A stretch of 64,000 nt of DNA, from the NCBI RefSeq assembly GCF_900114455.1, contig NZ_FOTC01000001.1, positions 583,058-647,057 on the forward strand, written 5' to 3'. The notes under the pieces were generated by a model that worked only from the letters and a program-made list of their open reading frames with translations, searched no databases and was not told the origin of the DNA. Shown here in pieces: positions 1 to 10,200 of this stretch. The position numbers and the translations under genes were made by a program. Positions within the stretch are counted from its first letter, which is position 1. Each line of letters opens with the position of its first letter. This stretch comes from Halogranum rubrum (GTDB lineage: Archaea; Halobacteriota; Halobacteria; Halobacteriales; Haloferacaceae).

Positions 1-486
1 GAGTCCGAAGACGTACTGGCCGACCAGTCCCATCCCGCGGGCCTGTCCGACCGAGTAGACGTACGCGATGAGCAGCGTCGTGAACGCCGCCAGCGCGCGG
101 GCCGTCGGCGAGTTGAAGCGGTCGGCGACGAAGTCAGGCGCGGTGTACTTCCCGAACCGCCGCATCTGTGCGGCGAGGAAGATGAGTAGCACGAAGTAGC
201 CGGTGGTCCAGCCGACGATGAACGCGAGACCGTAGAACCCCGAGAGGGCGACCAGTCCCGCCAGTCCGAGGTAGGATGCGGCCGACATCCAGTTGGCCCC
301 GATAGCCATCCCGTTCTCGATGTTTCCGATTCCCCGACCGGCGACCCACATCCCGTCGGCGTCGGCCACCTTGAAGATGTAGCCGATGACGAGGAACGAC
401 GCCATCATCAAGAAGACGATGATGGCGGGAATGAGTTTGAACGAGATGTCGAGTGCTTCGGCTTGCAGCGGGAGGAGTGGCGTCAT
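1..486 (-). CDS. Sodium:solute symporter large subunit (SSS family), partial
   Basis: The N-terminal 162 residues of a Na+-coupled symporter; the gene continues beyond base 1. The visible part has several hydrophobic spans and the SSS-type stretch GRGIGNIENGMAIGANWMSA followed by a YLGLAGLVALSGFYGL helix and the FGKYTAPDFVADRF loop, as in acetate/monocarboxylate permeases. The ATG overlaps the stop codon of the upstream small-subunit gene (ATGA), so the two are translationally coupled. Position directly after an acetyl-CoA synthetase and a DUF4212 gene suggests acetate or another short carboxylate as substrate; that is inference. Confidence 0.9.
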   Translation of the reverse strand, partial: MTPLLPLQAEALDISFKLIPAIIVFLMMASFLVIGYIFKVADADGMWVAGRGIGNIENGMAIGANWMSAASYLGLAGLVALSGFYGLAFIVGWTTGYFVLLIFLAAQMRRFGKYTAPDFVADRFNSPTARALAAFTTLLIAYVYSVGQARGMGLVGQYVFGL

Positions 487-935
487 TCGGCGACACCTCC
501 GTCGGTGGCCGCCGCGTCGGCCGATTCACTGCTCTCCGTGGGTGCAGGGGTGCTGGGGTCGATACCGTACTTCTCGTCGAGTTTGTCCCGCTGGCGGGCG
601 TAGATAGCCGCCAAGATGAGCGCACCCGTCGGTGCACAGAAGGCGACGAGGAAGTAGTGCCACGGGAAGCCCAGCACCGGCATCGTCGTCGTCATCACTT
701 CGGGGGCGACGAGCGTCGCCGTCACCGGCCCGAAGACGATGAGCGCCCAGACGATGAACCCGATCCAGACGACTTTGAGGTGGTCTCGCATGAACGCCGT
801 ACTCGGATTGAGGAGGTTCACCTCCTCGTCGAGATAGTTCGTGTTCTGATGTGCCTGTGCGGCCTGCGTGAGCGTGCCACCGTCGGGTTCGGCTGGCCTC
901 GCCCCGTCTCTCGTGTGCGTGTCTTTCTCTGCCAT
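483..935 (-). CDS. DUF4212 small subunit of sodium/solute symporter
   Basis: A 150-residue protein with a charged N-terminus, two transmembrane helices (roughly residues 54-78 and 88-113) and an acidic Ser/Ala/Asp-rich tail. The core around LKVVWIGFIVWALIVFGP and FPWHYFLVAFCAPTG matches what I know of the DUF4212 family, the small partner encoded next to certain SSS permeases. Its stop overlaps the start of the large subunit by an ATGA junction. It lies 61 nt after the acs1 stop and is probably cotranscribed with it. Confidence 0.88.
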   Translation of the reverse strand: MAEKDTHTRDGARPAEPDGGTLTQAAQAHQNTNYLDEEVNLLNPSTAFMRDHLKVVWIGFIVWALIVFGPVTATLVAPEVMTTTMPVLGFPWHYFLVAFCAPTGALILAAIYARQRDKLDEKYGIDPSTPAPTESSESADAAATDGGVAE

Positions 936-996
936 GTGTGAATGTGTGTGCTGTCGTGTCGGCGGTGTCGTGTGTCAAAAAGACGGTTCGTCTCGC

Positions 997-2988
997 TCAG
1001 TCGCCGCTCACTTTCGTGGCGATGTCCTTGACGACGTCGGGGTTCCGCAGCGTCGAGGTGTTGCCGAGTTCGTCGCCGTTGGCGATGTCTTCGAGCAGGC
1101 GACGCATGATCTTCCCAGAGCGCGTCTTCGGCAACTCTGGCGTGAAGACGACCTGTTCGGGTCGAGCGATGGGACCGATGGCATCGTCGACCCCGTCGAC
1201 GACGCGCTGGCGCATCTCGTCGCTCTCCTCGTAGCCGTCTTCGAGGATGACGTACGCGTAGACCGCTTCACCCTTCACGTCGTGGTTGCCGCCGACGACG
1301 GCCGCTTCGGCGACGCCTTCGACGCCGACGATGGCCGACTCGATCTCCATCGTCCCCAGCCGGTGACCGGAGACGTTGATGACGTCGTCGACGCGGCCGA
1401 GGACGGTGATGTAGCCGTCTTCGTCTATCTTCGCACCGTCTTCGGGGAAGTAGACCCAGTCGTCGGTGTCGTCGCTGTCGGTGTCGGAGTACTCCGCCCA
1501 GTACTCCTCGATGTAGCGTTCGTCGTTGTTGTAGAGCGTTCTGAGCATCCCCGGCCACGGTTTCTGGACGGTGAGATAGCCCGCACGACCCGGCTCTACC
1601 GTCTCACCTTTCGTGTCGACGATTTGGACGTCCAGTCCGGGGAGTGCCGGACCGGCCGACCCAGGCTTCATGTCCTTCACGCCGGGGAGCGTCGTCACCA
1701 TCATGCCGCCCGTCTCGGTCTGCCACCACGTGTCGACGATGGGGCACTCCTCGCCACCGATGTGCTTGTAGTACCACTTCCACGCGCGTGGGTTGATGGG
1801 TTCACCGACCGTTCCCAGTAGGCGGAGCGACGAGAGGTCGTGTTTCTCCGGGTAACTCGAACCCCACTTCATGAACGCCCGAATCGCCGTCGGCGCGGTG
1901 TACAGTTGGTCGGCCTCGTACTCTTCGATGATGTCCCAGAGACGGTCCTTGTCGGGGTAGTCGGGGGTTCCCTCGTACATCATCGTCGTCGTGCCGAGTG
2001 CGAGCGGCCCGTAGACGATGTAGGAGTGACCCGTAATCCAGCCGATGTCGGCCGAACAGAAGTAGGTGTCTTCGGGTTTGATGTCGAGGACTGCCTGCGA
2101 GGTCCACGAGACCCACGAGAGGTAGCCGCCGGTGGTGTGTTTGACACCTTTCGGCTCCCCGGTGGTTCCCGAGGTGTACATCAGGAACAGCATGTCCTCG
2201 GCATCACGCTGGACGGGTTCGACGTCTGCACCCTCGTTCTCGGCGACGAGGTCGGCGTAGTCGTACTGGTTCTCGCCCATCTCGTGGTCCGAGACGTCGC
2301 CGAGACGGTCGACGACGACCGTCTGTACGTCGTGGTCGACGCCCGCCAGTCCTTCGTCGGCCTTCTCCTTGTGCGGAAGCGGGTCACCGCGGCGGTAGTA
2401 GCCGTCACAGGTGACGAGATACTCCGAGTCGGCGGCGTTCATCCGCGTCGCGAGCGCGTCTGCGGAGAAGCCGGCGAAGACGACGGAGTGCGGTGCGCCG
2501 ATGCGGGCACACGCGAGCATGGCGATGGCCAGTTCCGGTACCATCGGCATGTACATCGTGACGACTTCGTCCTCTTCGACACCGAGGTCACGGAGCCCGG
2601 CCGCGAACTCGTTGACTTCGCGGTGGAGTTCTTCGTAGGTGTAGCTCCGGTTGTCCTCCTCTACCGGTTCGCCGACCCACTCGATGGCGACTTCGTCGCC
2701 GCGCTCGTCGAGATGTCGGTCGAGACAGTTGGTGGAGGCGTTGAGTGAGCCACCAGTGAACCACTCGTAGAACGGCGGGTTCGAGTCGTCGAGGACGGTG
2801 TCGTAGTCCTCGTCCCAATCCAGGAGGTCGGCCGCTCCCTCCCAGCACTCCGGCCAGTTCTCTTCGAACTCGTCGTAGATACCCGCATCCGAGACGTTCG
2901 CCTGCTCGACGAAGCTCTCGGGGGGTTCGAATCGCTCTTGCTCTGCGAGCCGTGCCTCGAGCTCGACGTCTGGATCACCATCTGTCAT
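997..2988 (-). CDS. acs: Acetyl-CoA synthetase (AMP-forming), copy 1
   Basis: 663 residues, the usual Acs length. It converts acetate, ATP and CoA to acetyl-CoA, AMP and PPi in the cytoplasm. Visible are the N-terminal ACAS motif (FVEQANVSD), the A3 phosphate loop TSGTTGEPKG near residue 270, the acetate-pocket motif DTWWQTETGG near 417 with the conserved Trp, and the acetylatable lysine in PKTRSGKIMRR near 624. All motifs look canonical. It is first in a row with the symporter pair and has a good TATA element upstream, so it should lead an acetate uptake/activation operon. Confidence 0.96.
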   Translation of the reverse strand: MTDGDPDVELEARLAEQERFEPPESFVEQANVSDAGIYDEFEENWPECWEGAADLLDWDEDYDTVLDDSNPPFYEWFTGGSLNASTNCLDRHLDERGDEVAIEWVGEPVEEDNRSYTYEELHREVNEFAAGLRDLGVEEDEVVTMYMPMVPELAIAMLACARIGAPHSVVFAGFSADALATRMNAADSEYLVTCDGYYRRGDPLPHKEKADEGLAGVDHDVQTVVVDRLGDVSDHEMGENQYDYADLVAENEGADVEPVQRDAEDMLFLMYTSGTTGEPKGVKHTTGGYLSWVSWTSQAVLDIKPEDTYFCSADIGWITGHSYIVYGPLALGTTTMMYEGTPDYPDKDRLWDIIEEYEADQLYTAPTAIRAFMKWGSSYPEKHDLSSLRLLGTVGEPINPRAWKWYYKHIGGEECPIVDTWWQTETGGMMVTTLPGVKDMKPGSAGPALPGLDVQIVDTKGETVEPGRAGYLTVQKPWPGMLRTLYNNDERYIEEYWAEYSDTDSDDTDDWVYFPEDGAKIDEDGYITVLGRVDDVINVSGHRLGTMEIESAIVGVEGVAEAAVVGGNHDVKGEAVYAYVILEDGYEESDEMRQRVVDGVDDAIGPIARPEQVVFTPELPKTRSGKIMRRLLEDIANGDELGNTSTLRNPDVVKDIATKVSGD

Positions 2989-3017
2989 GTGGTAGCTTCA
3001 CAACGACGAGTAAGCCC

Positions 3018-3025
3018 TATAAATA
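3018..3025 (-). promoter_or_regulatory. TATA element for acs/symporter operon
   Basis: Read on the minus strand the sequence is TATTTATA, about 30-37 nt before the acs ATG at 2988. Transcription would start some 26 nt downstream, leaving a leader of only a few bases, normal for haloarchaea. No clear operator repeat was seen beside it. Confidence 0.6.
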
Positions 3026-3235
3026 CCCCGTCTAACCTCCGAACAATCATTAAGAACGCCGTGTGCGACTGTCTCACGGCTCGTATCTACACGCTGTGTC
3101 TCACGGGGACGGACGATGGAGTGTCGCTGGAGTGAGAGAGTGGCTAAACAGTTAGTGTCGTCGCCGAGCCGACACCACAGTTCACGGCGTAGAGAGTCCG
3201 AAGAGAGAGAATGTATAGAAATTAACCATAAATGG

Positions 3236-4975
3236 CTAGCTGGTCTCAGAGAGCACTGCAGCCAACACCTTCTGTTGGGCTTTCCGCAGATGGTTGTGTA
3301 ACGTCGGCGAGGAGATGTCCATCGAGGCAGCCAACTCCTCGGCGGTACTCCCGCGCGGCCACTCGAAGTAGCCAGACAAGAACGCTGCACGGAGGACCGC
3401 CCGCTGTTTCTCGGTCAACTCTTCGTCGACGACGTGTTCGACGCGTGCCGTCGTCTGGACGGGTTCGTCGACGTCGCGTTTCGCGTGGAGATGGGAGTCT
3501 GGAAACGTGGTCGTGAACCGCTCGACGATGCCGCGAACGTCCGCGTGCCCGGAGAAGACACCCGTGATACGTGCGACTCCGTCTTCGACCGTGAGCGCTC
3601 TGACTGACCCGCCGGTTTCGACCATCGTCACCGCGAGTGCCGGTCCCGAGACGACGAGTTCGACGAGTGCTTCCTCGCCGTAATCGCGGACGAGTCGAGC
3701 GTCCTGTACCTGTTCGGCGTCGCCGACGACGTCGAGGACGTCTCGAACACTGGCCCCACTGATGGTGACGAAATGGAGGAGCGACCCCGAGGCAACCGGC
3801 ACGACGCCTTCGAGTTCGAAGCGGCAGTCGAGGCGACTCGATGCAGCGACGAGCATCGACTCGTGGGCGGTGCTCTGCATCGTGAGTTCGACACCCGTGT
3901 CGGCGAGCAGCAACTGTTTTCGCTCGACGGCGACGAGGGTCCGCCCGACCCGCCGGCCGACGTCGACGAGCGCACGCCGACTCGTGGCGTCGAACGCCCG
4001 GTCCGTCACACAGAGGTAGCCGTGGACGGTGTCGGCCGACTGGACCGCGACGACGCACAGCGCGTCTTCTCTGGACTCGTCGACGACGATGTCCGTCGAT
4101 TCGTCTCCTTCGTCGCGGGTGAGCGTCGCGAGAGCGTCCGTCTCGTCGAGTGCCGCTCGGAGCGTCGCCGCCGAGTGCGTCGCTCGCCCGGCGCGTTCGT
4201 GGGGGTTTCCGTTCTCGTCGCAGAACCAGACACCTGCGAAGCACGTCACCAACGCGGTACACGACGTGGTGACGACGTCTGCGTGCGTCGAGGCGTCTTC
4301 GAGGTGCTCGCCGAGCGTCTCGAAGCACCGGACGAGGTCGTCTGCGCGGTTCACGAACTGCCGGTCGGCGGGCTGTCTCTCCGTCTTCGTCGTTGTCGGG
4401 GCGGCTTCTCGCTCGTCGACGCCCGTGCACGCGTCGAGGATGTCGGTGTCACTCGGCGTCTCGAAGAACGACGCGAGACTGTCGAGGCTGTTCCATCCGC
4501 CGATCGCTTGGACGACTCGTGGGTGAACCGCTTCTTCGACGAGAAGCCGATACGCGAAACCCTGCCGGAGATCGCGTGAGGAGACGGATTGGAGGCGTTC
4601 GGTTGTCGTCCGGTCGCTGACCGCCGACACGAGCATCTGTATCCGCCGTGCACTCACGTCGAAGATGGGGGTGTCGGGGTCGATACCGTCACCGTTCGCG
4701 AACTTCTGCAGGTCGTGTGCGACGTCTCGTGGGACGTACGCTGTCCGGTTTTCGCCCGCTTCGTCGTCTTCGCGGACGTAGAGGAGATACCACGGTGTTC
4801 CGTCGCGTCGATACTCTCTGAGATCACCGAGTCGGACACGGGTAATCTCTGCCGGTCGGAGTCCGACGAGCCCCGCGAGCGACACCACGAGGTCCTCACG
4901 ATACGTCTCGGCGGCGTGTCGGACCTGATCGAACTCCACCGACGTGAGGTACGTCCGACTCGTGGTCTCTATCAT
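3236..4975 (-). CDS. Bat-type transcriptional regulator with inactive tyrosine-recombinase-like N-terminus
   Basis: 579 residues from the ATG at 4975; a GTG at 5002 would add nine. Residues 1-175 resemble the catalytic domain of tyrosine recombinases: GLRPAEI with box-I Arg40, RDLRQ with box-II Arg137, and GGW at 159-161. The box-II His is Arg134 and the nucleophilic Tyr is Phe (SFF, 169-171), so strand cleavage is not expected. The middle (about 210-350) looks GAF-like and contains several cysteines. The C-terminus has the bacterio-opsin-activator region and a final HTH_10 (about 521-575: LTEKQRAVLRAAF, TAEELAASMDISSPTLHNHL). Lying between two acs genes on the same strand, it probably controls acetate metabolism (inference). 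Confidence 0.85.
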   Translation of the reverse strand: MIETTSRTYLTSVEFDQVRHAAETYREDLVVSLAGLVGLRPAEITRVRLGDLREYRRDGTPWYLLYVREDDEAGENRTAYVPRDVAHDLQKFANGDGIDPDTPIFDVSARRIQMLVSAVSDRTTTERLQSVSSRDLRQGFAYRLLVEEAVHPRVVQAIGGWNSLDSLASFFETPSDTDILDACTGVDEREAAPTTTKTERQPADRQFVNRADDLVRCFETLGEHLEDASTHADVVTTSCTALVTCFAGVWFCDENGNPHERAGRATHSAATLRAALDETDALATLTRDEGDESTDIVVDESREDALCVVAVQSADTVHGYLCVTDRAFDATSRRALVDVGRRVGRTLVAVERKQLLLADTGVELTMQSTAHESMLVAASSRLDCRFELEGVVPVASGSLLHFVTISGASVRDVLDVVGDAEQVQDARLVRDYGEEALVELVVSGPALAVTMVETGGSVRALTVEDGVARITGVFSGHADVRGIVERFTTTFPDSHLHAKRDVDEPVQTTARVEHVVDEELTEKQRAVLRAAFLSGYFEWPRGSTAEELAASMDISSPTLHNHLRKAQQKVLAAVLSETS

Positions 4976-5116
4976 CTCTTGTTTCGCTTTTCTCCCAAAC
5001 ACCGAAAGCTCTTCGGCTCGGTGGAGAGACGTAGCGCTCTTCGAACTGAATTTTCGGCTGTGCGCTCGACTTCCGTTATCCGCAAAATCGGTTCGGCGTT
5101 CGCTCGGTTCGCGAAC

Positions 5117-7066
5117 TCAGTTGTCGACGAGGGTTTCGAGTTCACCGACGACTTCCGGGTTCCGCAGCGCACTCGTATCGCCCGGGTCTTCGCCGTTGGC
5201 GATGGCTTCGAGGTAGCGCCGGAGAATCTTCCCGGAGCGCGTCTTCGGCAACGCGGTGGTGAACGTCACCGTCGTCGGGACGGCGACGGGACCGATTGCC
5301 GCCTCGACGTTGTCACAGACGTGCTGTCGTAACTCGTCGTCGCCCACGACGTTGGCTTCGGGACTCACGTAGGCGTGGACCGCCGTCCCTTGCACCCCGT
5401 CGTCGCCGCCGACGACGGCCGCCTCGGCGACGCCCGTTGTCGCGACAATGGCCGACTCGATTTCGGTCGTTCCCAACCGCTGGCCGGCGACGGTGACCAC
5501 GTCGTCCAGTCGGCCGAGGATACTGACGTAGCCGTCGTCGTGTTGCACCGCACTGTCGCCTGTCAGGTAGCGCCAGTGCTCGCTGTCGTCCGTCGTGTGG
5601 GCTCTGTCCCACGCCGTACCGTCGCAGAGCGACTTCGGTTGTCCCGGCCACGGCTTCGTCACGACCAACTGGCCCGTCTCTCCTCTCGGGACTTCGTCGC
5701 CGAGACTGTCGTGGACGCCCACCTCGATACCCGGTAGTGGGCGGCCGACGATACTCGGACGCATCGCGTCGATGGCGGGCAGCGTCGACAGCATCATGCC
5801 GCCCGTCTCGGTCTGCCACCACGTGTCGACAATGGGGCACTCGCCGCCGCCGACGTGGTCGTAGAACCACCACCACGCCGTCTCGTCGATCGGTTCGCCG
5901 ACCGTGCCGAGCAACCGAAGCGACGAGAGGTCGTAGGCGTCGGGGTACTCCGCGCCCCACTTCATGAACGCGCGGACGGCCGTCGGTGCGGTGTAAAACA
6001 CGTCGACGGCGTTTCGCTCGATGATCTTCCAGAAGCGGGTCTTCTCGGGTTCGTCCGGCGTCCCCTCGTAGAGGACCGTCGTCGTGCCGAGTGCGAGTGG
6101 CCCGTAGACGACGTAGGAGTGGCCGGTGATCCACCCGATGTCGGCGGTACACCAGTGTGTGTCGCGCGCTTCGAGGTCGAGGACGGCGTGACTCGTCCAC
6201 GCGACGTGCGACAGATAGCCGCCGGTCGTGTGTCGGACCTGCGTCGGTTCGCCCGTCGTCCCCGACGTGTAGATGTAGAACAGAACGTCGTCGCTCGCTC
6301 GCTCGACGGGGTCGACCGTCTCACCGTCGTGAGCAGTCAGTATCTCACGGTACCGGTGTCTGTCTCCGAAGAACTGGTCACCGTCCAGGTGGTCGACGAC
6401 GATCTCTGTCGTCGAGTACGGGACCGAGAGACAGGCGTTGTCTGCTTTCCGGAGGAGGTCGACGGCGTTCCCGCGACGGTAGTAGCCGTCGCAGGTGACG
6501 AGCACGTCCGACTCCGCGCGTTCCATCCGCGTCGCCAGCGCGTCCGCGGAGAATCCGGCGAAGACGACAGAGTGTGGTGCGCCGATGCGGGCGCACGCGA
6601 GCATCGCGACGACCAACTCGGGAATCACCGGCATGAACAGCGTGACGACGTCGTCCGCTTCGACGCCGAGGTCACGGAGTCCGGCCGCGAAGGCGTTTAC
6701 GTCCTGGTAGAGTTCCTGGTACGTCTTGGCTCGCGTCTCGCCGAGTTTGCCCTCCCACTGTATCGCCGTCTGGTTCTTCCGCCCGGCTTCGATGTGGCGG
6801 TCCAGACAGTTCTCGCTGGCGTTGAGACGGCCGCCGGGGAACCAGCGGACGCCGTCACTATCGTCGTCGTCGAGCACGGTCTCTGGCTCGTGGGTCCACG
6901 TCAGCAAGTCGGCGGCACGACGCCAACACGTCGGCCACTCCGCGTCGAACGCATCGTACACCTTCGGGTCGGTCACGTTCGCCTGGTCAACGAACGCAGG
7001 TGGAGGGCTGAGGGCGTCGTCCGCCGGCAACTGACTCACCGCCGTGTCGTTCCTCCCGTCGGACAT
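5117..7066 (-). CDS. Acetyl-CoA synthetase paralogue, copy 2
   Basis: 649 residues from the ATG at 7066; longer in-frame starts to 7168 add an atypical 34-residue extension. It aligns with copy 1 throughout: FVDQANVTD, the DTWWQTETGG acetate-pocket motif and PKTRSGKILRR near the C-terminus. The A3 loop reads TSGTTGEPTQV near residue 267 where copy 1 has TSGTTGEPKGV, so the usual Lys-Gly is Thr-Gln. The acetate pocket Trp is kept. Likely an acetate or propionate:CoA ligase specialised or weakened relative to copy 1. It lies upstream of, and in the same direction as, the regulator gene, with 141 nt between them. Confidence 0.9.
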   Translation of the reverse strand: MSDGRNDTAVSQLPADDALSPPPAFVDQANVTDPKVYDAFDAEWPTCWRRAADLLTWTHEPETVLDDDDSDGVRWFPGGRLNASENCLDRHIEAGRKNQTAIQWEGKLGETRAKTYQELYQDVNAFAAGLRDLGVEADDVVTLFMPVIPELVVAMLACARIGAPHSVVFAGFSADALATRMERAESDVLVTCDGYYRRGNAVDLLRKADNACLSVPYSTTEIVVDHLDGDQFFGDRHRYREILTAHDGETVDPVERASDDVLFYIYTSGTTGEPTQVRHTTGGYLSHVAWTSHAVLDLEARDTHWCTADIGWITGHSYVVYGPLALGTTTVLYEGTPDEPEKTRFWKIIERNAVDVFYTAPTAVRAFMKWGAEYPDAYDLSSLRLLGTVGEPIDETAWWWFYDHVGGGECPIVDTWWQTETGGMMLSTLPAIDAMRPSIVGRPLPGIEVGVHDSLGDEVPRGETGQLVVTKPWPGQPKSLCDGTAWDRAHTTDDSEHWRYLTGDSAVQHDDGYVSILGRLDDVVTVAGQRLGTTEIESAIVATTGVAEAAVVGGDDGVQGTAVHAYVSPEANVVGDDELRQHVCDNVEAAIGPVAVPTTVTFTTALPKTRSGKILRRYLEAIANGEDPGDTSALRNPEVVGELETLVDN

Positions 7067-7239
7067 TCGTTCTGTCCTTTGGGAAGAGTTGTCAAAGATG
7101 TTTGCCCTGTCGGCACTCACTGCCGCGTCGGTTCCCGACGAAGAGCGTCGGCCGTCCCTCGCGTCCACGGGCCCATCTGTCGTCTTCGCGCACTGCTCGT
7201 GGTTTTACACTCTCGTCGATATCTCAACTGCCCATCAGA

Positions 7240-7247
7240 CTTAATAC
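7240..7247 (+). promoter_or_regulatory. TATA element for the GH97 gene
   Basis: CTTAATAC centred about 27 nt before the ATG at 7271, the spacing expected for a leaderless haloarchaeal transcript. The divergent acs2 gene starts 204 nt away, and I see no equally good TATA element on that side. Confidence 0.5.
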
Positions 7248-7270
7248 CACGTTCCTACACATCAATCATA

Positions 7271-10200
7271 ATGGTTGATGAAAGAAGTAATCACTCGTCA
7301 CCAAGTCTGAGCAGACGAACGTTCGTCAGCGGTCTCACGTCGCTCGCCGCGGCGTCGGCGTTCTCGCTCGACGTCGCCGCTGAGACCGCTTCGCAGGTCA
7401 CAGGTGGCGACGACACACCCACACAGACACTCTCCTCGCCGGACGGTAGCGTCGAGGTGACCGTCGACGTCGCCGACGGTGTCCCGACCTACCGGGTCGT
7501 CTACGAGGGTCGGACCGTCGTCGAGAACTCGACGCTCGGGTTCGAGTTCGCCGACCAAGCACCGTTCGGTGCGGACGTGACGGTCACGGGGACCGAACGG
7601 TCGAGTACGGACGAGACGTGGACACCCGTCTGGGACCAGTACGACGAGATACACGAACACTCCGAGGGACTCCGTCTCGGTCTCCGAGAGACCAGTGGAC
7701 CGCAGCGTGCGCTCACCCTAGAGTTCCGTGCGTTCGACGACGGTGTCGGCTTCCGCTCGGTCGTTCCCGAAGACAGCGGGTTCGGCGACTTCACTATCAC
7801 CTCGGAGCGTACCGAGTTCGCGTTCGCGGGCGACTACACCTCGTGGTGGATTCAGAACGACTTCAACAGCTACGAGTACGAGTACACCGAGTCGTCGCTG
7901 AGCGAGGTCGGCGAACTGAGTCCGTTCGGCGGCGCGCACACTCCCATCACAGCGAAGGCTGCCGAGGACTGTTACGTTAGTCTCCACGAGGCGAACCTCG
8001 TCGACTACGCGGCGATGGGCGTCGAACCCGTCTCCGCGGGGTCGACGACGTTCGAGTCGACGCTAGCACCGCTACCGGATGGGACGAAGGTGACCGCATC
8101 CGCACCTCACCGGACGCCGTGGCGGACGATTCAACTCGCGTCGTGTCCCGGCGACCTCGTCGAGTCGAGTCTCGTCCTCAACCTCAACGAGCCACACGAC
8201 CCCGAGGAGTTCCCGAAGGGAACAGATTGGATTACGCCGAAGAAGTTCCTCGGCGTCTGGTGGCTGATGATTACGGGTCGGGCAAACTGGGAGTACACCG
8301 GTCCGGAGTCGGGGAATCACGGCGCACAAACTGGTCGAATGAAGCGTTACATGGACTTCGCCAGCGAACACGGCATCCCGAGCGTGCTCGTCGAAGGCTG
8401 GAACGAGGGGTGGAGCACTTACCCGGGCGACGGCAGCGCGATGGACTTCGACGACACCTACCCCGACTTCGACATCAGCGAGGTCACGTCCTACGGCGCG
8501 CAACTTGACCCGCCCGTCGAGATGACCGCCCACAACGAGACGGCGGGCAACATCTCGAACTACGAGTCGCAGTTGGACGACTCGCCGAACCCCTTCGCCG
8601 ACTACGAGGACCTCGGGATTCGCTCCATCAAGACGGGCTACGTCGCCGACAGCGGCGTCACCATCGACGGGACGACGTACAACCACCACTGTCAACCGCT
8701 GGTGAACCACCACCACCTCGTCTACCGCGAGGCGGCGAAACACCGGCAGATGCTGGAGGTTCACGAACCCATCAAACCGACCGGCGAGCGTCGAACCTAT
8801 CCGAACGTGATGACGCGCGAGGGCGTGTACGGACAGGAGTACGACTCTTTCGGGACTATCAGCCCCTCGCATCACGTGACGTTCCCGTTCACCCGGATGC
8901 TCGGCGGTCCGGTGGAGTTCACGCCGGGCATCTTCGATATGGACTCCGGCTCGGGCGGTATCGAGACGACGCGCGCCAAGCAACTCGCCATGTACCCGAC
9001 GTACTTCAGCGGTCTCCACATGGTCGCAGACCTCCCGAGTTCGTACCTCACAGAGCAGAAGTCGACCGTCGGCATCGGCGAGGTTGCACAGGCCGAGTTC
9101 GGCGAGCGAGATGGTCTCGCTCGGGCAGCGACGTGGGCCGGGGCGCAGGGCGGCCGATACGTCGAGTTCGACCCCAACACCGTCGAGACGGGCGCGAGTC
9201 TCTCGTGGATGGTCACGGACGTCGCGGAGGCGGGCGAGTACGACCTACATCTGCGGTACGCGAGCGACAGCGAGAACAACGCCGTCCCCGCCGAGACACC
9301 GCGGACGGTGACCGTCTCTGTCGACGGCGAGACGAACACCCGACTCGAACTCTCACCGACCGACTACTGGGACGAGTGGGCGACGGTCGCGACGACGGTG
9401 TCGCTCGACGCGGGTGACAACGAAGTAACGCTGACGCTCACCGAAGACGACACGGGCGGATTCAACCTCGACGCCGCCGCGCTGACGCCGCGCGGCGAGT
9501 CCATGCCGGCGCCCGAGACAGACCCGATTCGCGGCCCGACTGTCCCCGCCTTCGAGTACATCGAAGATGTCCCGGCCGCAGGATGGGACGACACGCGGGT
9601 GCTCGACGCCGCCATCGGCGACTACATGGTCACGGCACGGAAGAAAGACGACACGTGGTACGTCGGCGCGATGACCGACGAGGACGGCCGCGCACTCGAC
9701 GTTCCGCTCGACTTCTTGGCTCCCGGCTCAGCCGCTTCGAGCAGCGGACGGGGGAAGGAGAAGAACGCGAACGGCCGCGGACCGAACGGACCGGCGTACG
9801 TCCTCGAACTCTACTCGGACGGCGTCGACGCCGCCTTCGACGAGAACCTCACGGACGTCCGTATCGACGAGGCGCTCGTCGACCCGAGCACGACGGTGCT
9901 GGCGTCGATGGTCGAGTCCGGCGGGACGGCGATGCGACTGCGCCGAGCGACGGGCGAGGACCGCGCCGACCTCCCGACCTACGAGCGACCGACGCAGGAC
10001 CTCTCAGTCACCGTCGACAGCGAGACGTTCGTTCAAGAGCAGTTCGTCACGGCGACTGGGTCCAACGACGGTGACTACGTCGGCGGGACGACGGTCGAAC
10101 TGGTCGTCGACGGTGAAGTCGCGTCGACGACGAACGTTCGTCTCCCCCCGAACAGCACCAATCAATCTGTCGCGCTGTCGTCGACGCTCGACGACCCGGG

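Noticed and set aside
5855-7270. A reading frame continuing upstream of the GH97 start for 472 codons
   Set aside because: It lies antisense to acs2, is Arg/Val/Asp-rich shadow sequence without a signal peptide, and the Tat signal and TATA element both fix the start at 7271.
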